The notes: generated by a model not told the origin, from the letters alone. Positions 38,222 to 50,554 are shown, counted from the first letter of the stretch. The stretch is DNA of 64,000 nucleotides from Lepus europaeus (GCF_033115175.1 NC_084827.1:146003701-146067700); one strand, 5' to 3'. Translations and numbers: made by a program.

Positions 38222-38452
38222 TTTTAGCCTGCAGTTAAGACACCAGTTAAAATGCCTGTATCCCACATCACAATTCAATTCCCAGTGGTGGCTCCAGGCT
38301 GTGGCCTCCTGCCCACGCAGGCCCTGAGAGGCAGTAGCAATGGTGCAAGTAACCGGGCTTTGGTCACTCATGCGGGAATCCAGGAATGCCTATCTGGCTC
38401 CCAGTTTCAGCCCCACTCCCAACTGGGAAGTGAACCAGCAGCCTGACTTTTT
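38222..38452 (+). mobile_element. CSINE, old, 3'-truncated
   Basis: 'cctgcagttaagacaccagt' to 'gggaagtgaaccagcagcct'. Confidence 0.7.
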
Positions 38453-38859
38453 CTTTTAAGTTTTTTATCACAATCTATAGATGTGTTGCTTCCACTAGCA
38501 GCATCTCACGTCTGTCAGAGGAGACAGAATGTATCACTCCTCTGCTAGGGTATGAAATGCCTAAAACATTGCTAACCACAGTGCAGGTAACAGCCACAAT
38601 TTAACATTCCTATTCTATGATATAAAAAGCATATGTCTGAAGAATTTTAATATGCCACTTCCTAGTATTCTGTTACTTCAAGCTAAGTTACCAATATCAG
38701 TAAACATCGACAGGGAACCATAAAGAACAGTATCATGACAAAAAAATATAATAAATATGGCAGTTTAAAGATAACTGCAATTTTGCTACTCTTCCCAATC
38801 TAAATGCTTTTCCCTGGGCTGGCTACACAGATTTGACTGACCAAAAGAATACAGAAGTG

Positions 38860-39227
38860 GGCCGGCGCCGCGGCTCAATAGGCTAATCCTCCGCCTAGCA
38901 GCACCGGCACACCAGGTTCTAGTCCCGGTCGGGGCACCGATCCTGTCCCGGTTGCCCCTCTTCCAGGCCAGCTCTCTGCTGTGGCCAGGGAGTGCAGTGG
39001 AGGATGGCCCAAGCCCTTGGGCCCTGCACCCCATGGGAGACCAGGATAAACACCTGGCTCCTGCCATCGGATCAGCGCGGTGCGCCGGCCGCAGCGCGCT
39101 ACCGCGGCGGCCATTGGAGGGTGAACCAACAGCAAAAGGAAGACCTTTCTCTCTGTCTCTGTCTCTCACTGTCCACTCTGCCTGTCAAAAATAAAAATTA
39201 AAAAAAAAAAAATTTTTAAAAAAAAAA
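38860..39227 (+). mobile_element. CSINE2, young, 17-bp TSD
   Basis: 'ggccggcgccgcggctcaat' to 'ctgcctgtcaaaaataaa'. Duplication aaaagaatacagaagtg at 38843-38859 and 39228-39244 is perfect, and CpGs are preserved. Confidence 0.95.
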
Positions 39228-39869
39228 AAAAGAATACAGAAGTGACTTCCAGGGCTAGATCCTAGGTGTCTCGCTATTTCCAACTACGGTCTCTTAAAAT
39301 ATTCTGTGATCCTCGAACAGCCTTAAGTCTGAAAAATCCACCCTGGAGTCTCCATGCTGAGAACACAGGATGTGACCACTCGGAGAGCTGCTGGGACTAC
39401 ATGAAAAGCTAGTCAGTTCCTCCCCACCCCACCTCCAACCATTCCATCCCCCAGCCATGAGTCATCCCGCACACCAAGGAGTGGAGATGAATCTAACTCA
39501 GAGCCCTATCAAAATTGAAGAGAATAAGCAAAATAAAACACTGTGCTTTTGAGATACTAAAATTTTGAGGTATTTCGTTAAGTAGCAAAACGCTTCCAAA
39601 TCCTTCACTAACGATAAAAGGAAATCATTCAATCTGGCTATTACAAGATTCAGTTAGAATTGAAGCAAACCAGTCATCCAATTGTTAGAATTAACAAATC
39701 TGAATTGAAGAACTAAAATCCAAGCCAAATTTGATGATTGGGTATGATAAAACTTATAGCTATACAAACTATCCTTGTCCCTTTGATATTATTAAGCCTA
39801 CGGTTCTACATGTCTTGCTGCAAGATGAAAGTGGGCTAACACTTCCTGTTACTTGGTTAAAGGGTGGTC

Positions 39870-40015
39870 CTTCCTGCAACAATCACCTGGCTTCCGTCTG
39901 GCCTAACCCTGGCAGTTGTGGCCATTTAGGGAGTGAACCAGTGGATGGAAGATTCTGTCTCTACCTCTCTCTGTAATTCTGATTATAATAAGTAAAATCT
40001 TAAAAATAAATAAAA
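39870..40015 (+). mobile_element. CSINE, strongly 5'-truncated
   Basis: Only 'cacctggcttccgtctggcc' to 'aataagtaaaatctt'. gtggtcctt on both sides supports insertion as a truncated copy. Confidence 0.8.
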
Positions 40016-40017
40016 AG

Positions 40018-40205
40018 TGGTCCTTAACCTTTTGAAGGGATCATGTACCCCTTGGGATTTCATGAGAGCTAAAAGCCCTTTCTGCTCCCCACCATCACCA
40101 AAACAAAGAAACAAACAAAAAACTGACATGCACAAATACAAAACATTCTGAACAATTTCCTTGGATTCTCAACCCCACACTCAGAAACAGTTTAGACCAT
40201 TTGAT
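40018..40205. mobile_element. Possible hAT-type DNA transposon fragment
   Basis: 'ggtccttaaccttttgaagg' followed by 'gatcatgtaccccttgggat' resembles the start of old hAT-Charlie derived elements. Only the left end is recognisable. Confidence 0.35.
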
Positions 40206-40604
40206 GATGGTCCCAAAATTCACTGGGTAACACTGAATTGTTAAAATGTGTTTCCCTCAAATTCCAAAAATAATCATTTTTCATTAATCAACAGACAAAT
40301 TAGCAATTTGTCTTGTGTAAATTTAATGTCCACCTATTTGAACCTGAAGCTATTAATCAATTTCAAGTATCTTAGCACTTTTTGAGAGCAGCCCTAAAGA
40401 ACTGTTTTAAATTAACATTATCTTCTAGAGACAGTGGTTCAGTTTGCTGCTGACATTACACAGCAGTAATGTGGGATTCCTGTCTTCATTTATAAGCCTC
40501 TTAAAGGCAGCAGTTCAGCTTCATAGGTCTTTAAATCTTTAGCACCCAACACTGAATTAATACTGGGTCCTATTATCAACAATAATACTGGTCAGCAAAC
40601 CCAA

Positions 40605-41080
40605 AGCAACAGTTCTCAAATTGTTTATCTCAGGACTTTCATATGCTTAAAAATTATTTAGAACATCATAACCCTTCTATTAGAATGGTTCTATCCATTG
40701 ATATTTACAATATTAAACACTGAAGCTGAGAAATGTTTTAAATATTTATTCACTTCCAAATAACAATAAACCCGTTAACAAGTAACATGTTGTTATTAAA
40801 AAGATTTTTCCAAAACAAAATTAATGCAAAGAGCGGCACTGTTTCACAGTTTTCCAAAGCTGTTTAATGTCTGGCTTAATAGAAGGCAGCTGGATTTTCA
40901 TATCGGCTTCCACATTTCAATCTGTTGTGATAGCACAAATCGGGTTAGTTTCTAGAAAACTCCAATTAACACTAATGAAAGAATGAGAGTGCAAAAGATA
41001 AACAGCATCCTACTTTTAACGCAGAAATAGTTCTGCCCTCGGACACCCTGAAAAGAATCTGTCGGTGTCCTATGTCCTTT
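40605..41080 (+). mobile_element. Ancient nonautonomous hAT-type element, nearly full length
   Basis: 'acagttctcaaattgtttat' at the left, 'atccattgatatttacaata', 'tttaatgtctggcttaatag', 'tctgttgtgatagcacaaat' and 'gaatgagagtgcaaaagata' internally, and 'gttctgccctcggacaccct' at the right follow a known eutherian MER-group element in order. It lies in SUMO1 intron 1, just downstream (in transcript terms) of exon 1. Confidence 0.55.
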
Positions 41081-42636
41081 ATGTCTCCCATCATGTCTTT
41101 CTCAAATGACCTGACTTCAAACTGCATCAAACAATACTACAGTTCCGAGCTCTTTTTGACTATTGCTTTCATCAGCCTACAGTAAATTTCAACATGCTTT
41201 CTAGCCACTTCTGAGCATCAAAATAAAAGGCTGATGAAACCAAGCATTTACACCTGTTCTTTCCTCCCTGGTAACCAAGTAAACAACTATCTAGGGAGAT
41301 ATTTATAATGCCATTCCCACACCAACTTGGGAATTAATCTAGATTATTAATAAGCAGATCCATCAAAAAGTAATCTAGACTATAGTTAGGCTTAAAAAAT
41401 ATACGGGTACATTTTGTACAACAGTAAAAAACTGCAAAAATCTCACTTGCTCTCACCAACCGGTACAAAACTGGGTTAAGAGCCAAGGGAATAAGCGTGT
41501 TAAATTTAAAAGTTCAAGTACTTCGTGGAGTGGCATGAAAAACCGTTTTCTCAATAACTATCACTCAACACACTTTTAAAAGTGCAAGCTGCCTGAGCAA
41601 ACAAAGACCAAACAAGAACCTTAAGAACTAAAAATCATCCATAAACGTAGTTAAGGTGGATGGTGAAAAAAAAAAAAAAAAACTTATCAGGGAAAAACCT
41701 ATCAGTACTGAGTGCAAACCTCAATTAAATTTTTGATATTAACATTGCAACGGAGCACATCACCAGAATGGGCAGCTTTTCTACAAACGTTCTGCAGCAG
41801 CTCCACACACTCCAGGTTTTCCTATCCTTCTCCTCAAAAAGTCATTTTCAGGTAAACGCTCAGCTGTATTGCCTTGTTTTTTGTTTTTTGGGTTTTTTTT
41901 TTTTTTTTTGCTCTAGCAGTTTTGTTCCACTTTGCTTCTGGGTTATTCTGAGTGCTCTCTTGCAACTGGAGGGTTGAAGAGCCAATCCCGAGTAAGAAAT
42001 GGGAAAGTACAGACAAGAGGGACAGCTCTGCACCCCCACACCGGAAAACCGGCTCAGAGGAGAGCTGGGGCTGCCCGGCCCCGGCTGCAACCCGGACGGA
42101 AAGCCATGCTTTCTAGATTCCCGACCACATCAAACAATGTCTCCCTCGTCGCCCGCCGCCCCCCGCCCCGAGAACCAAAAAGTGGAGTCCAGCCGCTTTG
42201 CAAGGCCAGGAAGGAGGCTCCCAGTCAGGGATTCTCTCCCGTTACATAACTGGGGCCTAGGGCCTTGCTTCTGCAATCAGTCCTCTGGAGGGAGACGGAC
42301 GGGTTCCCCGGGGATCCTTGAGGGGGTGGAAGCGGGGCTCTGCACCTGGTCGACCCGGGAGAAAGAAGGGCAACGACGTGAGGGAGGCCGCGAGCAGCGG
42401 CGCTGGGGCACAGCGGGTGATGAGCGAGGCCGGGGAGGAGCGGGGCGGCTCCCGGAGCCCCGCGGCAGGCCCCGGCGTCTCCGGCACTGGCTCGCTCCCC
42501 TCCCTCGGCGGCCCAGTCCCCACCGGCCGCCCCCTCCCCCATGCCGCGCTCCCCTCCCCCGCGCCTCCATCCCCGGCCCCCAGGACCTGCGGGCTAAGCC
42601 CCGGCCACCTCCGTCGGAGGGCTTCCAGCCCGGTAC

Positions 42637-42648
42637 CTGGTCAGACAT
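42637..42648 (-). CDS. SUMO1: SUMO1 exon 1, coding part (residues 1-4)
   Basis: Only ATG TCT GAC CAG (MSDQ) is coded before donor CAG|GTACCG at 42636. The start has a good context (ATCGCCATGT, G at -3). The tiny coding part of exon 1 is characteristic of SUMO1. It lies at the edge of the CpG island, and the exon's 5' UTR extends to about 42797. Confidence 0.97.
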
Positions 42649-42830
42649 GGCGATGGTGGCTTCCCCCGGGGCTCTCCGCACAGCAGCGGCCTCGGGTGGG
42701 CAGAACCTCGCTCCGGGGTTTACAAATCCTTTTCCCTTGCCCACAGCACAACACCGCGGCTGCAGGGACTTCCGCTACGCCTCGCGTCACTTCCGCTCGG
42801 CTCGGGGAGGAGGGCCGGGGAAGAGAGGCA
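42649..42830 (-). promoter_or_regulatory. SUMO1: SUMO1 5' UTR and core promoter with paired ETS sites
   Basis: On the - strand two GCGGAAGT motifs (complement of 42768-42775 and 42789-42796) flank TGACGCGAGGCG. The first, at about 42790-42797, coincides with where I expect the human SUMO1 transcript to begin. No TATA box is visible. Paired ETS (GABP-type) sites inside a CpG island are typical of housekeeping promoters. Exact start site inferred. Confidence 0.75.
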
Positions 42831-43035
42831 GGGGCCGGCGGGAAAGCGGGTGGGGGAGCGGCCGGCGGCCGGGGGTCCCGCAGCAGCTGCCCTGCCGGCC
42901 GCCTGGAGCGCCAGGAGCAGCTCTGCCGAGGGCCCGGCGCCGCGCCCGCGGCCCGCAGCCGTCCCCCGGCGGGAGAGGGTCCGGCCGGCCCCCTGTCTCC
43001 GCGTTCCAGCCAGGCTCCTCCCTCTCCGACACCTT

Positions 43036-43435
43036 GTGCGGTTTCTGAAGACTGAGCCAAGACGGCTCTTTTGTCTCCTTCCTGCCTTGCTAGCCAACGT
43101 TCCCTAAATGAGTGGCTTGGATGCCAGCCCTGCTTAGCCTACAGCAAACGTGTTTGGTTAACCAGCCCTCCTCTCCCCGCCAAACACACGACCTGGATCC
43201 ACAACAGTAGAATAACAGCCACCCGGCTGGATGCGATCTTGGTGGCTACCGACGAAAAACACAGCGGAAAGTTCCGAACGGGCGGGGAGGAGCAACTAAT
43301 TCCAGCCCTCGAACTGGTTTTGGAGTTAAAGGATGATCCTTGTTTCTCCTTTAAAATACAATGACTCTGATGGCGTAAACGCCGAGCATAAGGATAAAAG
43401 CAGATGGTAGAGAGTCTACCGGACGTCCACATGTG
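43036..43435. other. Unique sequence upstream of SUMO1
   Basis: CpG content falls off here. No repeat, exon or conserved frame recognised. Confidence 0.4.
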
Positions 43436-43439
43436 AAAG

Positions 43440-44465
43440 AATGGATTGGTTGAATCTCCACCTCACAACATATGTGAAAGTAAAATAGACTCGAGCTCCA
43501 TATGTGACAACTACACTATACAACGCTTACATGAAAGCATAGCGGGAATCTTAGTGACTTGGATTAGATGACTCGTGAGCACAAACCACCAAGGAAAAAT
43601 GATCAATTAGATGTTACCAAAATTTAAAGTTAAGTCTTTCGTGTTGAGATAAACAACCTGAAGAAGGGAGAAAATATTTGCAATATATCTGATAAAGATC
43701 TAATATTCAGAATAGATGAAGAATGAAAACATCAGGAAAAAGATGACATTTTAAAATGGGCCAAGGATTGAATAGACATTTGTCCAAAGAAAACGTATAA
43801 ATGGACATGACAAAATGCTCAGCTTGATTAGCCATTAAGGAAATGCAAATTAAAACCACAGGAGATACCACTTCACACCCCCTATGATGGCTATTCTAAA
43901 GAAGATAATAACAATTGCTGACAAAGATAGGAAGAAACTGGAATCTTCTCCTCTTGTTAGTGGGAATATAAAATGTTTTGGAAAATAGGATGGCAGTTTC
44001 TCAAACTTGTATGACCCAGCAAGTCCTCTCGTAGGTATAAATTCAAGAAAACTGAAAACGTGGGTCCATAAAAAAATGTGTTTATACGGCTGGCGCCGCG
44101 GCTCAATAGGCTAATCCTCCACCTTGCGGCGCCGGCACACCGGGTTCTAGTCCTGGTCGGGGCACCCATCCTGTCCCGGTTGCCCCTCTTCCAGGCCAGC
44201 TCTCTGCTGTGGCCAGGGAGTGCAGTGGAGGATGGCCCAAGTCCTTGGGCCCTGCACCCCATGGGAGACCAGGAGAAGCACCTGGCTCCTGCCATCGGAT
44301 CAGCGCGGTGCGCTGGCCGCAGCGGCTATTGGAGGGTGAACCAACGGCAAAGGAAGACTTTTCTCTCTCTCTCACTATCCACTCTGCCTGTCCAAAAAAT
44401 AAAAATTAAAATAAAAAAAGTGTTTATAAATGGTCACAGCAGCATTATTCAAACAGCTAAAGGGG
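43440..44465 (+). mobile_element. Ancient LINE-1 ORF2 fragment, split by a CSINE2
   Basis: 'gggagaaaatatttgcaata', 'attaaggaaatgcaaattaa', 'gagataccacttcacacccc' and 'cacagcagcattattcaaac' are standard L1 ORF2 C-terminal words, in order and in + orientation. A CSINE2 sits at 44091-44417 inside the duplicated gtgtttata. It begins about 400 bp upstream of the SUMO1 CpG island. Confidence 0.8.
44091..44417 (+). mobile_element. CSINE2 inside old L1
   Basis: 'ggctggcgccgcggctcaat' to 'tctgcctgtccaaaaaat'. gtgtttata on both sides. Confidence 0.94.
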
Positions 44466-44764
44466 GCTTTAAGTATCTACCCTCCCCGACTCTGCACCTA
44501 CCCCTTTTCTCAGGCTTTCTTCCTGCCTTTCCCCACTCGGCATCTTCAGGGTCACCTGCCTCTCTCCCCTCCGATTTCATGGTCACATTATTTTCCTCTC
44601 TGAATTTGACCCTTGTATCTTCCTCTTGTGATTCCATTAAACACACCCAGAAAATCCAGGATAACCTCCTCACAGCAAGATCGTTGATCACCTCTGCCAA
44701 GTTCCTTTTTACCATGTGAAGTAAAAAATTCACAGGTTACTCTAGGCATTAGAAAGTAGATATC

Positions 44765-45110
44765 GCCGGCGCCGCGGCTCACTAGGCTAATCCTCCGCCT
44801 TGCGGCGCCGGCACACCGGGTTCTAGTCCCGGTCGGGGCACCCATCCTGTCCCGGTTGCCCCTCTTCCAGGCCAGCTCTCTGCTGTGGCCAGGGAGTGCA
44901 GTGGAGGATGGCCCAAGTCCTTGGGCCCTGCACCCCATGGGAGACCAGGAGAAGCACCTGGCTCCTGCCATCGGATCAGCGCGGTGTGCCGGCCGCAGTG
45001 CGCCTACCGCGGCGGCCATTGGAGGGTGAACCAACGGCAAAAGGAAGACCTTTCTCTCTGTCCCTCTCTCACTGTCCACTCTGCCTGTCAAAAAATTTTT
45101 TAAAAAAGAA
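44765..45110 (+). mobile_element. CSINE2, young, 14-bp TSD
   Basis: 'gccggcgccgcggctcacta' to 'ctgcctgtcaaaaaattt'. agaaagtagatatc at 44751-44764 and 45111-45124, perfect. Confidence 0.95.
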
Positions 45111-45336
45111 AGAAAGTAGATATCTTTGGGAGGCAGTTATTTAGCTTACATAATCTTTACCTCACTTCAAGGTCGTTCTTTGGTGAAATGACCTTTTTTT
45201 GAAATTTCAGATGCATCACGGTGAAGAATAAAAGGAATAGCAGTACTGTGTCATTGTATGATCCATGCTAGCAGTTTTATAAACCATTGCTTTTACACTA
45301 TCAGTGTTACTGTCCACACAATGAAGAAAAGCAAGT

Positions 45337-45652
45337 GGGGCCAGCGCTGTGGGGCAGCGGGTAAAGCCACGGCCTGCAGCGCTGGCATCCCATGTGGGCA
45401 CCGGTTCGAGTCCCAGCTGCTCCACTCTGATCCAGCTCTCTGCTTCGGCTTGGGAAAGCAGTGGAAGATGGCCCAAGTCCCTGGACCCCTGCCCCCATGT
45501 GGGAGACCCAGAAGAAGCCCCTGGCTCCTGGCTTCGGATCAGCTCAGCTCTGGCCTTTGCAGTCATTTGGGGAGTGACCAGCAGATGGAAGATCTCTCTC
45601 CCTCTCTCCCTCTGTAACTCTTTCAAATAAATAAAATAAATCTTAAAAAAAA
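45337..45652 (+). mobile_element. CSINE
   Basis: 'ggggccagcgctgtggggca' to 'tcaaataaataaaataaatc'. Flanked by aaa(a)gcaagt. Confidence 0.92.
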
Positions 45653-45925
45653 AAAGCAAGTAACATCTTGGTTATATGAAAATTGCTTTGACTTTGCATA
45701 ACTCCTGAAAACGTCAGATGTCCTCCAGACCATATTTTGAAAACTACTGAGCTAGAGGAAGGAAGATAAGAATTTTTCCTACCCTAGACATGTTGCAAGA
45801 GAGGAAAGGGACAAGAATGAAAGTTCTATGTGGTAGTGAATGGTTTAGCATATAGGAGCTAGAAAGGAAAGTAATGGCCCATTTATAGAAAGCCTACTAA
45901 AGCACATTAAGAAATTTGGACTTCG

Positions 45926-46175
45926 GGGCCGGTGCTGTGGCTTGGAGGGTAAAAGCTGCCGCCTGCAGTGCCAGCATCCCATATGGGCAACGGTTCGAGT
46001 CCCGGCTGCTCCACTTCCGGTTCAGCTCTCTGCTATGGCCTAGGAAAGCAGTGGAGGGTGGCCCATGTCCTTGGGCACCTGTGCCCTCGTTGGAGACCCG
46101 GAAGAATTGCTCCTGACTTCTGGCTTCAGATCAGCACAGCTCCGGCCGTTGTGGGAGTGAACCAGCGGATGGAAG

Positions 46176-46211
<36 letters not shown>

Positions 46212-46292
46212 TTCTCTTTCTTTCTCTGTGTAACTCTGCCTTTCAAATAAATAAATAAATCTTTTTAAAAAACTTAAAAAATGAAAAAAAAA
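45926..46292 (+). mobile_element. CSINE
   Basis: 'ggggccggtgctgtggcttg' to 'caaataaataaataaatc'. agaaatttggactt flanks it. CT repeat at 46180-46209. Confidence 0.93.
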
Positions 46293-46319
46293 GAAATTTG
46301 GACTTTGTCCTAAAAGGAG

Positions 46320-46640
46320 GGGACAACCATGTGGCATAGTAGGCTAAGCTTCCACCTGCAGCTTTGGCATCCCATATGAGTGCCAGCTGCTCCACTTCTG
46401 ATCCAGCTCCCTGTTAATGGCCTAGGAAAGCAGTGGAAGATGACCCAAGTACTTGGGTCCCTGTACCCATGTGGGAGACCCAGAAAAAGCTCCTGGCTCC
46501 CGGCTTAAATCAGCACAGCCCAGGCCATTGGAGCCATTTGGGGAGTGAACCACCAAATGAAAGAAAGACCTTTCTCTCTCTCTGCCTCTCCTCTCTCTCT
46601 GTAACTCTGACTTTCAAATAATAAATAAATCTTTTTTTTT
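46320..46640 (+). mobile_element. CSINE
   Basis: 'ggggacaaccatgtggcata' to 'actttcaaataataaataaa'. Confidence 0.86.
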
Positions 46641-46683
46641 TTGAAAAAAAAAAAAAAAAGGCAAGACAGAAAAACACAGAAGT

Positions 46684-47340
46684 ATGGGCAGGTGTTTGGC
46701 CTGGCAGTTGGATCTCATGGCATAGGGCCTGGGTTGAAGTCCCCTCTCTGGCTCCTTACTCCAGCTTTCTGCTAATGCAGAACCTGGGAGGCAATCATGA
46801 TAGCTCAAGTAGTTGGGTTCCCGCCACCCATGGGGGAGAACCAGATGGAGTTTCTGGCTCCTGGCTTCCAGTCCTAGCTGTTAACAGACATTTCAGGGAG
46901 TAACCAAGTAGATGAAAGATCAATCTCTGCCGGCGTTGTGGTGCAGTGGATTAACGCCCTGGCCTGAAGCGCCGGCATCCCATATAGATGCTGGTTCGAG
47001 TCCCAGCTGCTCCTCTTCCGATCCAACTCTCTGCTGTGGCCTGGGAAAGCAGTGGAAGATGGCCCAATTCCTTGGGTCCCTGCACCTGCATGGGAAACCC
47101 AGAAGAAACTCAGGCTCCTGGATTCAGATCAGCACAGCTCCGGCCGTTGTGACCAATTGGGGAGTGAACCACCGGAAGGAAGACCTTTCTCTCTGCCTCT
47201 CCTCTCTCCTCTCTCTGTGTAACTCTGACTTGCAAATAAATAAATAAATCTTAAAGAAAAGAAGAACAAACATCTGTTTAAAAGAAAAAGAAAGATTTAT
47301 ATCTGTCTATATGTCTCTCTGTTTCTCAAATAAGTTCAAT
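46684..47340 (+). mobile_element. Old CSINE split by a later CSINE
   Basis: 46684-46928 ('gggcaggtgtttggcctggc') continues after the insertion at about 47275-47340 ('tctgtctatatgtctctctg', 'ttctcaaataag'). Confidence 0.75.
46929..47262 (+). mobile_element. CSINE nested in an older same-strand CSINE
   Basis: 'gccggcgttgtggtgcagtg' to 'caaataaataaataaatc'. Confidence 0.9.
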
Positions 47341-47400
47341 AAATAATAGATTTTTTTTAAATATTGGCTATATGGTCAGCCTTTAAAAACAGAAGAAAGA

Positions 47401-47725
47401 GGGGCTGGTCCTGCAGTATAGTGTTTAAAGCTGCCACCTGCCACACTAGCATCCCATATGGGCAGCAGTTCATATTCTCGCTGCTCCATTTCTGATCCAG
47501 CTCCCTCCTAATGGCCTAGGGAAAGCAACAGAAGATGGCCCAAATGTTTGGGCCCCTCCTGCCCATTCAGGAGAGCCAGATGAAGCGTCTGGCTCCTGGG
47601 TTCAACCTGGCCCAGCCTTGACCATTGCAGCCATATGGGTAGTGAACCAGATCCAAGATCTCTCTATCTTTCCCTCTGTAACTCTGCCTTTCAAATAAAC
47701 AAATAAATAAATAAATCTTTTAAAA
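47401..47725 (+). mobile_element. CSINE
   Basis: 'ggggctggtcctgcagtata' to 'caaataaataaataaatc'-type tail with an extra aacaa unit. Confidence 0.88.
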
Positions 47726-47937
47726 GAATAAGAAAAAAGAAAATAACTGTATGTAAGATTAGAAATTGATACAGCCTGCAACTTTCACACTCATTCTTTC
47801 TCACTTGGGAAAGAAATCAGTAGATGGAGAAGATTTTTTGAAAAAAAAAAAAAAGTAGATATATGGAATGAAAAATTTTTTCCAACAAAAGAATATAGTT
47901 ATTTTTCACAGCATACCTGCCCTCCCACCCACACTAC

Positions 47938-48243
47938 TATTTATTTGAAAGGCAGAGTGAGAGAGAGCAGAGAGAGAGAGAGAGAGGTCTTCCATCTGCT
48001 GGTCACTCCCCAAATGGCCACAATGGCCGGAGCTGCGCCAATCCGAAGCCAGGAGCCAGGAGCTTTTTCTAAGTCTCCCACATGGGTGCAGGGGCCCAAG
48101 GACTTAGGCCATCTTCCACTGCCTTCCCAGGCTATACCAGAGAACTGGATGAGAAGTGGAGCAGCTGGGACTTGAACCAGTACCCATATGGGATGCAGGC
48201 ACTGCAGGGGGCAGCTTTACCCACTATACCACAGTGCTGGCCC
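47938..48243 (-). mobile_element. CSINE, antisense, inside L1 3' UTR
   Basis: 'tatttgaaaggcagagtgag' to 'taccacagtgctggcccc'. Same strand as its host L1. Confidence 0.9.
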
Positions 48244-48296
48244 CAAGATTCATTTTCAGAAGATCAACTCCATACTAAGTAAAGATTTCAACAATT

Positions 48297-48316
48297 TGCA
48301 CACACACACACACACA
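48297..48316 (+). repeat. (CA)n microsatellite in L1 3' UTR
   Basis: About nine CA units. At the corresponding place the + strand L1 at 23.5 kb has an A-run instead. Confidence 0.9.
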
Positions 48317-49022
48317 AACCATTTGAGAACAAGTTTTACAGTTAACGCTCATAGTACAATCATTAGGACAGAGTTCCTGCATGGGAAGTTAGTGCATGGT
48401 GACACCTGTTGTTAATTTAACAATTAACACTCTTATGTATGACATCAGTGACCATCTGAGACTCTTGACATGAGGCTATGGAAGCCTTTTGAATCCACAG
48501 TCTGTCAGAATTTAGACAAGGCCATAAGCAAAGTGGAAGTTCTCTCCTCCTTTCAGAGAAAAGTACAGACTTCTTTGATGGCCACGTTTTCCTGGGGTGT
48601 CACTCATAGAGATCCTTCATGTAGAAAAATTTTTGCCACAGTGTCTTGGCTTTCCATGCCTGAAATGCCCTCATGAGATTTTCAGCCAAACAAGGATGCC
48701 TTTAAGGGTTGATTCTTAGGTCAGAGTGCTATTTAAAGCGATTGTCATTCTATAAGTCTCCTGTGTGGACTGCTTCCCATGTTGGAACATTCTCTCCTTT
48801 TAAATTCTATCTGTTATGAATACCAGACACTTGATCCTATTTATAGGATCACTTTAACACTTAATCCTATCTATATGTTCATTTAACACTTAATATTTAT
48901 TTAATATTTAACTTAACTTAATATTTAACTTTAACACTTAAGATGGCATTTTTACCACCCAGCTTAATGGATTTGGGGTCCCATGACAAGTTTTAAAATT
49001 GTACCCTTAGAAGTAGGTCTGG

Positions 49023-49376
49023 GGGCTGGTGCTGTGGCGTAGTGGGTAAAGCCACCACCTTCAGTGCAGCATCCCATATGGGCGCTGGTTCAAGTCCCAG
49101 CTGTTCCACCTCTGATCCAGCTCTCTGCTATGGCCTGGGAAAGCAGTAGAAGATAACCCAAGTCCTTGGGCCCTTGCACTCCCCATGGAAAGACCCGGAG
49201 GAAGCTCCTGCTCCTGGCTCCTGGCTCCCAGCTTTGGATTGGTGCAGCTCCGGCCATTGCAGCCAATCGGGGAATAAACTAGCATATGGAAGACCTCTCT
49301 CTCTCTCTCTGCCTCTCCTTCTCTCTGTGTGTAACTCTGGCTTCCAAATAAATAAATAAACCTTTAAAGAAAAAGA
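49023..49376 (+). mobile_element. CSINE inside L1 3' UTR
   Basis: 'ggggctggtgctgtggcgta' to 'caaataaataaataaacc'. agaagta(g/a)gtct flanks it. Confidence 0.92.
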
Positions 49377-50554
49377 AGTAAGTCTGTAGGAATATGCAGA
49401 ACTATACAGCTTTACAGTTACAAACTTCCTCCTCCCTCTCTTAATCCCACTCTTATTTTTTAATGAGATCCATCCTCAACTGACTTTATACATTATATAA
49501 TTAACTCTATGTTAAGTAAAGAGTTCAACAAATATTATGAAGAAGAAAGGAAAAATAACAAAAACTATTCCTTGACAGTCAAGACAAGAGCTGTTCAAGT
49601 AATTCCTTCTCAAAGTTTCAATTTGACTTCTACAGATTTCATTTTAGCTGCTCTGTTAGTTCTCACAGATCAGGGAGAATATATGGTATTTGTCCCTTTG
49701 GTACTGGCTTATTTCACTCAGCATGATGTTTTCCAGATTCATCCATTTTGTTGCAAATGACCAGATTTCATTTTTTTTTTTTACTGCTGTGCAGTATTCC
49801 ATAGTCCACATATCCAATAATTTCTTTATTCAGTCTTCAGTTGATGGGCATTTAGGTTAATTCCATGTCTTAGCTATTGTGAATTCAGCTTCAATAAACA
49901 TGGGGGTGCAGATAACTCTTTTATTTGCTGATTTCATTTCCCTTGGATAAATTCTCAAGAGTGGGATGGCTGGGTCATATGGCAGGTCTATATTCAGATA
50001 TCTGAGGTATCTCCATACTATCTTCCCTGGTGGCTTTACCAGTTTACATTTCCACCAACAGTGGATTAGGGTACCTTTTTCCCCACATCCTCACCAGCAT
50101 TTGTTATTTGTTGATTTCTGTATGAAAGCCATTCTAACTGGAGTGAGATGAAACCTCATTGTTGTTTTGATTTGCATTTCCCTGACAGCTAGTGATCCTG
50201 AACATTTTTTCATGTGTCTGTTGACCATTTGGATTTCATATTTTGAAAAATGTCTGTTTAAGTCCTTAGCCCTTCTTAACTGGGTTGTTTCTTTTGTTGT
50301 GGTGGAGTTTCTTGATCTCTTTGTATATTCTGGTTATTAATTCCTTATCAGTTGCATAGTTTGCAAATAATTCCTCCCGTATGTCGGTTGCCTCTTCACT
50401 TTCCTGATTGTTTCTTTTGCAGTACAGAAACTTCTCAATTTGATGTAATCAATTTGTTAGCTTTGGCTTTGACTGCCTGTGCCTCTGGGATCTTTTCCAA
50501 GAACTCTTTGCCTGTTCTCTAATAATTTGATGGTGTCGGGTCATAGATTTAGAT

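Larger units (their letters stand above)
40016..42019 (-). other. SUMO1 intron 1, SINE-free 5' part
   Basis: 2 kb of intron next to the promoter with no SINE, only ancient hAT remnants (40018-40205, 40605-41080) and A/T runs at 41667-41683 and 41892-41910. Low SINE density beside the promoter may reflect purifying selection on regulatory sequence. Confidence 0.4.
42020..43035. promoter_or_regulatory. SUMO1: CpG island at the SUMO1 5' end
   Basis: Very GC-rich with frequent CG dinucleotides, clearest at 42330-43020 (CCGGCC, GCGCC and CGGCGG clusters). The flanks are CpG-poor. Long open frames here on both strands (up to about 349 codons) are composition artefacts without recognisable domains. 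The island covers exon 1, the start of intron 1 and about 250 bp upstream. Confidence 0.85.

Noticed and set aside
41999-43048. 349-codon open frame on the + strand over the SUMO1 CpG island, and overlapping long frames in other registers
   Set aside because: Pro/Arg/Gly/Ala-rich translations in several frames at once are typical of stop-poor CpG islands. No recognisable family or splice support.
44751-47725. Evenly repeated similar blocks that might suggest a CRISPR-like or tandem array
   Set aside because: Units are about 300-bp SINEs with separate target duplications and variable spacing; this is vertebrate nuclear DNA.
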